NCBI RefSeq assembly: GCF_004054195.1
Contig: NZ_SBIW01000003.1
Span: forward strand, 62,001 to 126,000
Source of the DNA: Mucilaginibacter gilvus
Lineage (GTDB): Bacteria > Bacteroidota > Bacteroidia > Sphingobacteriales > Sphingobacteriaceae
Length of the DNA: 64,000 bases
Reading direction: 5' to 3'
Below, piece after piece: positions 1-9,400 of this stretch (position 1 is the stretch's first letter; every line of letters begins with the position of its first letter). The position numbers and the translations under genes are program-made. The notes under the pieces were generated by a model. It was given only the letters and a program-made list of their open reading frames with translations. It had not been told where the DNA came from and made no database searches.

Positions 1-211
1 CTACCCATTCATCAAGTCCGATGATGGTACACTGACTGAAATCGACCTTACCATCATTAGCGTATTGCACTAAATAGCGCAGCATTCCCGATGGTGATTC
101 TCCCGAAGGGAATACAATAAGCGAGTTTGGTTTTTCGGCCAATTGCGCGGCAACCAGGTCGGCTGCTGCTTTAGACATATCGTCGTTGGTTGGGTATATG
201 GATATTTTCAT
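1..211 (-). CDS. NagB-type sugar-phosphate deaminase/isomerase, N-terminal part only
   Basis: Only the first 70 codons are inside the window; the gene runs off the left edge. The protein starts MKISIYPTNDDMSKAAAD and carries PSGESP at residues 35-40, in the place of the phosphate-binding PTGGTP loop of glucosamine-6-phosphate deaminase, and GLDEW at 65-69, matching the MDEY segment of that family. Members convert glucosamine-6-phosphate to fructose-6-phosphate plus ammonia in the cytoplasm, or hydrolyse 6-phosphogluconolactone; the visible part cannot separate these. It points away from the downstream repeat and is separated from the next gene by an intergenic inverted repeat. Confidence 0.8.
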   Translation of the reverse strand, partial: MKISIYPTNDDMSKAAADLVAAQLAEKPNSLIVFPSGESPSGMLRYLVQYANDGKVDFSQCTIIGLDEWV

Positions 212-234
212 TAGATTGTTTTCTTCTTTTTTTG

Positions 235-342
235 TTCCCCTCTCCGAGAGGGGGTGCGCCGGAATGTGTGACGGAGGGGTGTGTTAGACTACATGCATTG
301 CATCTCGGCTAACACACCCCTGCACCCCTCTCAAGAGGGGAA
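235..342. repeat. Long intergenic inverted repeat (cccctctc family)
   Basis: The left arm (235-287) begins ttcccctctccgagaggggg and ends ggaggggtgtgttag; the right arm (309-342) begins ctaacacacccctgcacccc and ends gaggggaa. The arms pair over most of their length, and each also contains its own small cccctct/agagggg hairpin. It lies between two genes that are both read leftwards, so the transcript between them could fold here. It looks like one copy of a dispersed intergenic repeat, but copy number cannot be judged from this window. Confidence 0.7.
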
Positions 343-373
343 TCGCACAAGGGTCGCCGCTTTTTCTTATTGC

Positions 374-408
374 GTGAAATTCGTCTTTATTCGTGCAATT
401 CGTGTTAA
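374..408. repeat. Short repeat, gtgaaattcgt family, copy 1
   Basis: The sequence gtgaaattcgt followed by a T-rich stretch and attcgtg closely resembles the right arm of the inverted repeat near 39718-39753 in this window. It overlaps the stop codon of the oxidoreductase gene that ends at 405. It is probably a partial copy of a dispersed intergenic element. Confidence 0.5.
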
Positions 409-1496
409 TTATCTTTATTATTCAACCACAGATCCACCGGTTTACTAACCTTGGCGGTGAAGGGCAGCATTATCTTTTTACCTGCTCCTGCCGATGCATA
501 GGCGGCGTAGATCATTTCCATTACGGCGCGGCCATCCTCGCCGGTTACCAGCGGGGTTTTGTTTTTGCGTACGCATTCTATAAAGTGCTTTAACTCGTGC
601 GGGTAACCCTGGTTAAACACTTCCTCAAAAACGGTGAAGCTCCAACCAGCGGTGGTATCGGCTTTTTCCATGGCGTAGCCGTAGCCTTCTCTGCTGTAAG
701 TAATAGCGGCATTCCCCATAAACAAGTCGGCATAAATAACGCCGCCGGTGCCGTAGATCTCGCATTTATCGTCCATGCCGCCATGTTTGGCCCAGCTGCT
801 TTCGGCAATGCAGGTTACGCCGTTCTCAAACTCTACGATCACTACGGCATTGTCCTCGCCCTTGGTGCGCCCTTTATGGAAAACGGTATCCATGGTAGCA
901 TAAACGCTTTTCACCTTGGCGTGGTTGGTCATCCAGCGAAACCAGCCTAATGCATGGCAGCCCATATCCATCAGTACGCCGCCGCCCGCCAGGTTAATAT
1001 CGTAAAACCAGTCGGTGTGCGGGCCGCTGTGCTTTTCGGACTGCTTGAGCATATACACTTCTCCAACGGCACCTTCTTTTACCAAATGCCTTGCCCGCTC
1101 ATATTTCGGCGCGAAACAGAGTTCTTCGGCGTACATCAGCTTTACGTTGTTGGCCTTGCAGGTGGCAATCATTTCGTCGGCCTCTTCCAGCGTCACTGCC
1201 AAAGGTTTTTCGATGATAATATGTTTGCCCGCTTTGGCCGCTTTAATGCAGCATTCGGCATGGAGGTAGTTGGGCACGCAGATATCCACCACCTCGCAAT
1301 CGGTTTTGGCCAGCAGTTCATCCACATCACTGAACCATTGCGCAATGTGGTGCTTTTCGGCGAAGGCTTTGGCTTTATCCGGGTTGCGGGCGTAAACGGT
1401 CACTACTTCGGCCTCGGGAATAAAACGGTGGTACGATTCGAGGTGGATGTCCGAGATAAAACCGGCGCCCAATATGGCAACTTTAGTCCTGTTCAT
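405..1496 (-). CDS. Gfo/Idh/MocA family NAD(P)-dependent oxidoreductase
   Basis: A protein of 363 residues, a usual length for the family, which oxidises or reduces sugars, inositols and related polyols with NAD(P). The N-terminal Rossmann fold shows LGAGFIS at residues 9-15. The family EKP motif (IIIEKPLAV) lies near residue 95, and GGGVLMDMGCHALGW in the C-terminal domain matches the GGGxxxDxGxH active-site region. I chose the ATG at 1494-1496; a TTG two codons upstream is a less likely start. The start follows the stop of the SGNH lipoprotein gene by 8 bp, so the two are very likely one transcript. There is no signal peptide, so it is cytoplasmic. The substrate cannot be read from sequence. 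Confidence 0.9.
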   Translation of the reverse strand: MNRTKVAILGAGFISDIHLESYHRFIPEAEVVTVYARNPDKAKAFAEKHHIAQWFSDVDELLAKTDCEVVDICVPNYLHAECCIKAAKAGKHIIIEKPLAVTLEEADEMIATCKANNVKLMYAEELCFAPKYERARHLVKEGAVGEVYMLKQSEKHSGPHTDWFYDINLAGGGVLMDMGCHALGWFRWMTNHAKVKSVYATMDTVFHKGRTKGEDNAVVIVEFENGVTCIAESSWAKHGGMDDKCEIYGTGGVIYADLFMGNAAITYSREGYGYAMEKADTTAGWSFTVFEEVFNQGYPHELKHFIECVRKNKTPLVTGEDGRAVMEMIYAAYASAGAGKKIMLPFTAKVSKPVDLWLNNKDN

Positions 1497-1504
1497 TATC
1501 AATT

Positions 1505-2188
1505 TTATAGGTATTTCATCTTTTTAAGGTAGTCCACCCAAATTACGTAGGCTTCGGGGCGCAGGTGGAGGCCCTCGAAGGTGTATTCATCCTTTAAGCG
1601 TCCATTTTTATCTGTAAAAAGCGGGGTGAGGGCGATGTAGGTATAATTCATCGCGGTGGCGTTTGCTTTTAGCATGGCATTTACAATGGGGATGTGCTGC
1701 GTTTTGTCGTAATGCTGCGGGAAGCCGGCATGTAGGGGGTTCAGCGGCAAAATGCTTTGCACAAATATTTTGGTGCCGGGGCTTTTGGCATGTACCTGCT
1801 TTACAATTTTGAAATAATTGTAAGCGATCACCGAATCGGGGATATCCTTGCCGATATCGTTAATGCCAATGAGGATGAAGAGCTTTTTGGGTTCGCGGTC
1901 GGTAATGTCGTCCAGTCGTTTTAACAGGCCATAGGTAATATCGCCACCGATGCCACGATTGAGTACGGTAGTATCTTTAAGCAGCTTGCCCCAGTTGCCC
2001 ATCTCGGTAATGCTGTTACCCAAAAAGATGATGCCACCCTTAACAATGGGCTGTTTTTGAAAAATGGCAATCCGTTGGGGCGTATGCTCGGGAATAAAGG
2101 GGATGGTATCGAAAAGGTTTTGATTAGTCGGTTTTTTTTGTGCGCATGCCATAAAGGGCAGTAACAGCAGTAGGAAGAAGTATTTCAT
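1505..2188 (-). CDS. SGNH/GDSL-family esterase, predicted lipoprotein
   Basis: A 227-residue protein with signal sequence MKYFFLLLLLPFMACAQ; the cysteine at 15 sits in a lipobox, so an envelope lipoprotein is likely. The SGNH blocks are visible in order: FLGNSITEMGNW (block I, nucleophile Ser), NRGIGGD (block II, Gly), LIGINDIG (block III, Asn) and EGLHLRPEAY (block V, His). This is the platelet-activating-factor acetylhydrolase-like branch often found in Bacteroidota glycan loci, where members deacetylate sugars. It is immediately upstream of, and probably cotranscribed with, the Gfo/Idh/MocA gene, which suggests joint work on a modified sugar. The exact substrate is unknown. Confidence 0.9.
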   Translation of the reverse strand: MKYFFLLLLLPFMACAQKKPTNQNLFDTIPFIPEHTPQRIAIFQKQPIVKGGIIFLGNSITEMGNWGKLLKDTTVLNRGIGGDITYGLLKRLDDITDREPKKLFILIGINDIGKDIPDSVIAYNYFKIVKQVHAKSPGTKIFVQSILPLNPLHAGFPQHYDKTQHIPIVNAMLKANATAMNYTYIALTPLFTDKNGRLKDEYTFEGLHLRPEAYVIWVDYLKKMKYL

Positions 2189-2283
2189 TATAGTTTATAT
2201 TGGCGGTTTAAAAATACAATAAATTGGATTGCTTCGGCAGATGTAGTGGTGATTTTTTTGGTTGGTGCTTTGAACGAACGTTA

Positions 2284-2358
2284 GTCTGTAGCGAGTTTCA
2301 ACCTGTGGTGCGCACTGTAATCAACATAGCGATGGGTTTCAAACCCATCGCTACAGAC
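2284..2358. repeat. REP-like nested palindrome
   Basis: A perfect 13-bp stem with a 1-nt centre lies at 2327-2353 (tagcgatgggttt / aaacccatcgcta). An outer 11-bp arm (gtctgtagcga at 2284-2294, tcgctacagac at 2348-2358) can pair across the whole unit. The element stands alone between divergently transcribed genes. The shape resembles REP/RAYT-associated hairpins; no transposase is present nearby, so that link is inference. Confidence 0.65.
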
Positions 2359-2377
2359 AATATAAAACCGACTCGCC

Positions 2378-3028
2378 ATGAAAATATTAATTTTAGGTGC
2401 CACCGGCCGTACCGGTAAATTGCTTTTACAGGAGGCCTTGCAGCAAGGGTATGAGGTAAATGTTTTGGTTCGCAACAGATCCCGCGTGCCATTGCATCCG
2501 GCGTTAACGGTTTTTGAGGGTTCGCCTGCTGATACTAATATACTGAACAATGCCATGAAAGGCTGCGAAGCCATTTTAAGCGCGCTCAATATCTCCCGAA
2601 ATTCCGATTTCCCCTGGGCTGCGCTGCGTACCCCGCCAGATTTTCTTTCCAAAATAGTAGCGCTTATTATTGAGCTGGCCCCGCAAAATAATATCGCCAG
2701 GATAATAGTTATCTCCGCATGGGGAACAAGCGATACCCGTAACGATATCCCCTGGTGGTTTAAGTGGGTGATCGAACACAGCAACGTGGGCGTAGCGTAC
2801 CGCGATCATGAACGGCAGGAGGGTTTGTTCGCTGCGTCGGCATTAAATTATACTATTGTGCGGCCGGCAGGGCTGGTCAATTCAATCCAAAGCAAGCCCG
2901 TTATTATCAGCCTTAATAATATGCCTAAACCCCGCCTTACTATTAGCCGGGGAGAAGTGGTCAAATTTATGGTGCAGGTGCTGCAAGATGATCTTTTCTT
3001 GCGACAGATGCCTGTGGTATCGACCTGA
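2378..3028 (+). CDS. NAD(P)H-binding atypical short-chain dehydrogenase
   Basis: A 216-residue protein starting MKILILGATGRTGKLLLQEA; the glycine-rich GATGRTG at residues 7-13 is the nucleotide-binding loop of the NmrA/SDR-a5 (NAD(P)H-binding) type. The conserved IVISAWG strand and YTIVRPAGLVNS near the C terminus match the family. It lacks the classical YxxxK catalytic pair, so the role may be an NAD(P)H sensor or flavin-reductase-like enzyme rather than an ordinary dehydrogenase. No partner gene is adjacent: the REP-like palindrome is upstream and a long AT-rich gap follows. Confidence 0.85.
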   Translation: MKILILGATGRTGKLLLQEALQQGYEVNVLVRNRSRVPLHPALTVFEGSPADTNILNNAMKGCEAILSALNISRNSDFPWAALRTPPDFLSKIVALIIELAPQNNIARIIVISAWGTSDTRNDIPWWFKWVIEHSNVGVAYRDHERQEGLFAASALNYTIVRPAGLVNSIQSKPVIISLNNMPKPRLTISRGEVVKFMVQVLQDDLFLRQMPVVST

Positions 3029-3057
3029 AACACTTAACTGAAGTCTGCTAACAAGAA

Positions 3058-3091
3058 ACCAGCAAGCAAAAACACTTTGTGTTTTGCTGGT
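3058..3091 (+). terminator. Possible terminator hairpin
   Basis: accagcaa...ttgctggt and the inner aaacac/gtgttt pair with a small bulge, about 30 nt after the stop of the NAD(P)H-binding protein gene. There is no clear T-tract after the stem, so intrinsic termination is uncertain. Confidence 0.35.
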
Positions 3092-3339
3092 AAACGTGTT
3101 CCTGGCACTGAATATTTAGCTCCCGCGATATCATTTTTCTATCATTACGCTTAAAAAAGGGTGTTTTAGCTGGTTTGGTGTGATCCAAGGAATTAAAGTA
3201 TGTAACGCTTTTTGGTCATAGGTTTCTGTACTTTTAACTATATAAGCGTATTTTTTTCGCTGCTTGATAGCGATATGTATCATGTTTATTACAAAGCAAT
3301 TTTATTGTTATTTATTAAAACTATAATAGTTTAAACATA

Positions 3340-3347
3340 TATATTTG
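3340..3347 (+). promoter_or_regulatory. Candidate Bacteroidota -7 element
   Basis: TATATTTG fits TAnnTTTG, the -7 element of the Bacteroidota primary sigma factor. No good TTG is found 19-21 nt upstream, so support is partial. It would drive the 2060-residue secreted protein gene with a leader of about 145 nt. Confidence 0.3.
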
Positions 3348-3494
3348 AGGCATACAAAGCCATAACCCACTGCTGTTTAAGTCTTTTAAGCCGCGGTATT
3401 ATCACAGTCCCAATATTATGCCTGTAGTTTTTTATCAAAACCGCTGCGGCCGTCATAAGCCAATTATTAGTACGAACACAATTTTAACCATAAG

Positions 3495-6400
3495 ATGAAA
3501 AATCCTGCCTTATCTGCAATTTTATTGCCCAAACTTTCTTATCGGAGGGCTAAAGCAATCACGTTGGCGCTTGCTATTACCTGCGCTGCTGTTTCAGCGT
3601 TTGCCGCTAAACCGATCCCTATTGCCAATGGCCGACACGCCACGGCATTCGCTTCAACCATTACGTCATTTGCGCCAACATCTGGCGCTCCGGGTACGCT
3701 GGTAACCATAACGGGTACCGGTTTTACAGCCGCATCTACAGTTACTGTAGGCGGTAAGCTTGCTATTGTAACATCCTATACCGCTACCCAAATTGTGGGT
3801 ATGGTAATGCCGGGTGCTGCTACCGGTAAGGTAACCGTAAATACCGGCGCTGATGTAAATTCAGCTACCAATTTTACGGTAACGCCAACGTCATTCCCAA
3901 CACAACAGTTGGGCGCTAAGCTGGCGGATACTGCAACTTACCCTAATGCTTATCAACTACAGTATGCTGAATCTCACGGAGGGCTACCACTGCCTGCCAC
4001 AAGCTATAGGTACAAAAATGTAAAACAAGGCAATAACGTAGTGGTAAGCGCCGACGGCAATACAGCCGTTGCAGCATCATTGGTAGGGTTAAATTACGAA
4101 ACACAACAAGCCTACGCTATACCGGGAGGATTAACATTTTATGAAAAGCATAACGGTGCCTGGGTGAAAACCGGCTATTATTTTTTAAATTTCAGTATTG
4201 GCCCTGCGCCATTTGGAAAAGCGCTTGCGTTAAATGCCAATGGAACAGTGCTTTTTGTGACCCATTCCGCAGATTTCGACCCCTACAACGCGCCGATAAG
4301 CATATTTGAAAAGCAAAATGGGGTATGGAAACCCACTACCTTCCAGGGGTATGGTCAGTCGGTTGCGGTAAGCGCCGATGGCAACACCGCGGTAACCGGA
4401 TATGGAGCTCTCAGATACGTTAGGGGTGGTGTTATAGCAACGGAGTTTACAACTGTATACCATCGTATAAACGGCAACTTGACCAAAGACCCAACGTTGC
4501 CGGGCGACGGCTCTTTTAACCTGACCGGGATACCCGATAGTGTAAAAACGGTAGATTTTGGAGAAAATAAACAGGCAGGTGGCAATGTGGCGCTAAGTGC
4601 TGATGGAAAAACGCTGGCCGCAACATCATATTCCAATGGTACTTTTATTATGAAGTTGAATGGTACGCAATGGGTTAAAGAAGAATTGCTGACAGGAGCG
4701 GCTGGCCTTATTTCATTGAGCGCCGATGGTAACGTTTTGGTAAGCACAAACTCAGGTTATCCCGCTAATACCGCACCGGGGTACACAAAACTATTTACCC
4801 GCACCGGCTCTACCTGGAGCAGTGCGCAAATCATTCCAGAGGCGGGCACCGCATCTATTACAGCCGATGGCAACATCATATTGTTTAGCGGTAATTCCGG
4901 CCCCGTAATATATGCACGTAACAACGCGGGTGTGTGGGTAAAGCAAAACTCAGCACTATCCGCAGACCCGGCTACCTCGGTAGCCATTAGTGCCGATGGT
5001 ACAACAGCCTTCTCGGGTAACGTAGATGATAGTAGCGTAGGGCAAGTGCAAACAAAAATTTATACCGGTAATACAGTTTATGAGAACGGCCAATATACTA
5101 CCACAACTGATACGAGTTACCGTACCGACCCTTACGGTTCACTTACGGCGTACAGTGTAGCGCCACCTACTTCCATCGCCTCAGTAAGCCCAACAACCGG
5201 GCCGGTGGGTACCTTGGTGAAAGTAACAGGCGTTAGCCTGAATGGGGCTACCTTAAATATAGGTGGTAAAGATGCCATCGTGGTATCAAACACAGGTACG
5301 GTTATTACCGGTATGGTGATGCCGGGCGCGGTTACCGGCCCGGTAATCGTTACCAAAGGTAGTACGGTTACTGGCGGCAACTTTACGGTAACGGCTACAC
5401 CATATCCAAAACAGCAGCAGGGGCCGATAATGGCCGATTTAAATACCTATAACGGAAGTCGGCCTGTTGGCCAGGGCAGTTCGTTTGCCTTGAGTGCAGA
5501 CGGCAATACCGCTATTGCCGGATCGCTTAACGGCTTAAACGGCGTAGGCAGGGGTGGCCTTACGTTTTATGCAAGAACTAATGGCACCTGGGCGCAATCC
5601 GGCCAGTACTATGCAAGCAGTTCTGAAGATGTACGGCTCGGAGGAAGCATATCTATAAATGCCGAAGGTACGGTGGCTATTTCCGGTTCTAATTACCTCG
5701 GAGAGGCTTCTAATGGCTTAGTATACGCTTTCGAAAAACAAAATGGCTTGTGGAAAAAAACGTCCGAACTTGGACATGGCAGAACATCGTCATTAAGTGC
5801 CGACGGCAATACCGCTGTAGTAGGGTATGCAACGTATGACGGTGTACGCGTTACTGAGGGTATTACGGTTTATCATCGTGTTAACGGTGCTTGGGTAAAA
5901 GACCCTGAAGTAGCTGGTTCACCTATGCCGGCGACCATTGATCTTGGCTCGGGGGTAACGGCAGGCAGCTTAGTAAGGATAAGTGCTGATGGGAAAACCA
6001 TTGCCGCTGTATCGGGGAATGACCGTGGTACGCATGTTTTGATACATAATGGTACAAATTGGGTGGTGCAAACCCATTTACCTTTGGGTGATAATGCAAC
6101 CAGCTTAAGCGCCGATGGAAATATATTATTGATAGCCCGAAATGTGTACATGCGCACCGGCACCGCCTGGAGCCTTGCGCAAACCATAGCAGAACCCGGT
6201 GACGGCGCTATGAGTGCAGATGGTAATAGTATCATATTTACGCGTAATACCGGGCCCGTGGTTTATACACGTAATGGTGCCGGCACTTGGGTAAAACGAA
6301 ATGTTACCTTATCTGAAAAGTTTGCCCCGGCGGTAGCCATAAGCGCCGATGGTACGACCGCATTCTCCGGCGACCAGACTGATTTTACCTTTGGGCTTCC

Positions 6401-9400
6401 AAATGGCCCTGGTGTAGGGTCGGTTACGGCTTATACAACCGGTGATCCAATTACCGTTGCATCGATTAGCCCAACCGCCGGGCCTGTAGGCACTATCATA
6501 AAAGTTACAGGCACGGGTTTCCTGGGCACTACCGTTAAAATTGGTGGTGTAAACGCTGTAAACGTAAGCAATACTGGTACAACATTAACGGCGTTGGTTA
6601 TGCCCGGTACTAATACGGGCGCAGTAACCATTACCGATGGCGATATTTCAGCAGGTAACTTTACTGTAACACCCACACTTTACCCCAACATACAGCAAGG
6701 CCCAGCATTGGCCGATACATCAAAATATATATCACACAACTCTGCAAGGGCACCACTATCATTATATCGCGCACAACAGGGCTATTCGGTAGCCATCAGC
6801 GCTGATGGTAATTCGGCTTTAGCAGGCATGGGCGTTGGCGAAATACAAAATTTTGTAAATGGGGGTGTAATTTTTTATGAACGCCAAAACGGTTCCTGGA
6901 AACAATCCGGAGGAGTGTTTAGCACAGGCTCCCAAAACGGAAACTACGGCCCCAGGGGTTACGAGAGTACCATGAATGCAAATGGCACAATAGCAATTGT
7001 AACCGGGCAAGGAGCCAGAGGCATTAATGCCGGGAGTTTTGCAGCGTTTTATTACAAAGTAAACGGCGTATGGACCGAGGGCGCCGGCATTGGCGGAGGC
7101 CAGACAGCGGCACTTAGTGCAGATGGTAACACTGCTGTGATAGGCGACTACCATACAGGGAAAGGCACTAAAGGAGGAACACCCCAAATTAGAACATTAA
7201 AAGTATATCACCGCATTGGCAGCAACTGGGTGGAGGGGTCAGATATTCCTTTGTCAGCAAATACAACGATCACCGCGGCGGTTACAACGTCCACCGCAGC
7301 TATAAGTGCCGATGCGAAGGTAATTGCCGCAAGTTCGCCTGTCGGGAGCAACCAGTATACTTCCGTATTCGTGAAAACTGATGCTGACTGGGTGCTTGCC
7401 ACCGATCTTCCAAATATAGCTGGTGATAAACTGGCACTGAGTGGCGATGGTGCTTTGTTGCTTATCTCGAATAGTAATACAGGTGCATCAGTGTATAGCC
7501 GTAATGGTGATACCTGGGCGCTTAAACAGCAATTGCCTCAAAATGGCAGAGGCAGCCTCAATATAGATGGCAGCGTAATCATGTTTGCCGAGGGAAGCGG
7601 TACAGTAGTTTATACCCGCAGCGGTAATGCCAATTGGGTAAAACAAACTACAAGTTTTGGGCCATCGGCTGGTTTTGCTGTAGCGGTAAGCGCGGATGGC
7701 GCAACCGCTTTTATAGGCAACCCGCGCGATAGCAGCAAGGTGCCAAACCAAAATGTAATGATAGCTGACGCCAATTACCCTAATGTGGGCGATCTAACCA
7801 AACCGCAGCCTTTGGGTGCAGCCTATGCATTTGTAGCCGGCACGCCATTAAACGCACCAAGCGGTTACGCCAATACATTAACTTTTACCAATACAACTAC
7901 AACAAGCACCACGCTCAGCTGGACAAAAGGCAACGGCGGCTTACGTGCCGTGTTCATCGGTGTAAAAGGCACCGCGGCACCATTGCCGGCAGATTATACC
8001 ACCTACAATGCAAACGCGGCCTATGGCTCGGGCAAGCAATTGGGTACAGCGGGCTGGTACTGCGTTTATAATGGCGACGGCTCATCAGTAAACATATCCA
8101 ACCTACTGGCCGGTACCACTTACCGCGCTGAGGTAATAGAATATAATGGTAGCAACGGTAACGAAAGATACCTGACCACCAGGTTTGCGCCCGCTGATGT
8201 TACCACTGTAAAAGCGGTAGGAACAGTGCAGGCATCGGCTGTAACTTTTGCAGGTACCACGGGCACAACCACCACAGTAAACTGGGTAAACGGTAACGGC
8301 ACAGGCCGTGTGGTATTCATCAGTAATAGCAATAGCGGTTCGCCATTGCCTGCCAATGTTTATTACTCAGCAAACACCAGGTATACATCGGGCAACCAAA
8401 TTGGCACAACCGGCTGGTACTGTATCTACAACGGTACAGGCTCCACTGTAAATGTGGTAGGGCTGGCCAGCGCGCAGAATTACCGTGTAGCGGTTGTAGA
8501 ATATAGCGGCACTATTGCAGCGCCAAAGTACCTTACTACAGGCATAGTGCCTTCAAATTTGGCAACGCCAATTGAAGCGCCAACCGGCTATTCAACAGCT
8601 TTAACATTCAGCAATACTACGGCAACAACAAGCACTTTAAGCTGGACAAACGGCAACGGTGCGGCACGTATAGTATTTATTAAACTGGGCACCAGCGGTG
8701 GCCTTACCCCGGTAGACGGTGTGGGCTACGCGCCAAATAATCCGTTTACGCAGGGATTTCCTATAGACAATGGCTGGTATTGCGTTTACAGGGGTACGGG
8801 CAGTTCTGTAAACCTGTTAGGTTTATCACCTTCTTCTACTTACCGTGTTTCTGTAGTTGAATACAATGGCTCGGGTAACACCGGCGGTGTAGCTTACGGT
8901 AAACGCTTTAACTCAAATAACGTTACTACATTGGCCCAGCCAAGCGTCCCGGCAACGCCGCCAACCGGCTACGCGGTTTCTTTAGCATTCAGCAATACCA
9001 CGGCAACATCAAGCACCCTAAGCTGGGTAAACAGCAATGGCGCAGCACGCGCGGTGTTTGTAAGAATAGGCACCAGCGGCGCGCTTGGCGTTACACAACA
9101 AACCACTTATAGCGCTAATAATACATTTGCATTGGGTACACAGGCAGGCACCAGCGGCTGGTTCTGTGTTTACAATGGCACAGGCAATAGCGTTAATATA
9201 TCTGGCTTAAACCCATCAACAACTTACCGCGCAACAGTTATTGAATATAACGGCGCGGCCGGATTAGAAGGTTACAACCTGAGCAGGTATAATGGTGCTA
9301 ATACAACCACCAGCGCAGCTCCTGTTTTGTTATTAACTACCAACCAAAAACGTATGCTGGTAGAACAGGACGTATTATCAGAGGATATAAATACTGAACT

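Larger units (their letters stand above)
3029..3494. other. 466-bp AT-rich intergenic region
   Basis: No credible coding sequence is seen. It holds an imperfect hairpin close to the upstream stop (3058-3091) and a candidate promoter -7 element at 3340-3347. About 150 nt would remain as an untranslated leader before the giant secreted protein gene. Confidence 0.6.

Noticed and set aside
954-1532. Plus-strand frames opposite the Gfo/Idh/MocA gene
   Set aside because: They lack motifs and lie over a well-supported gene.
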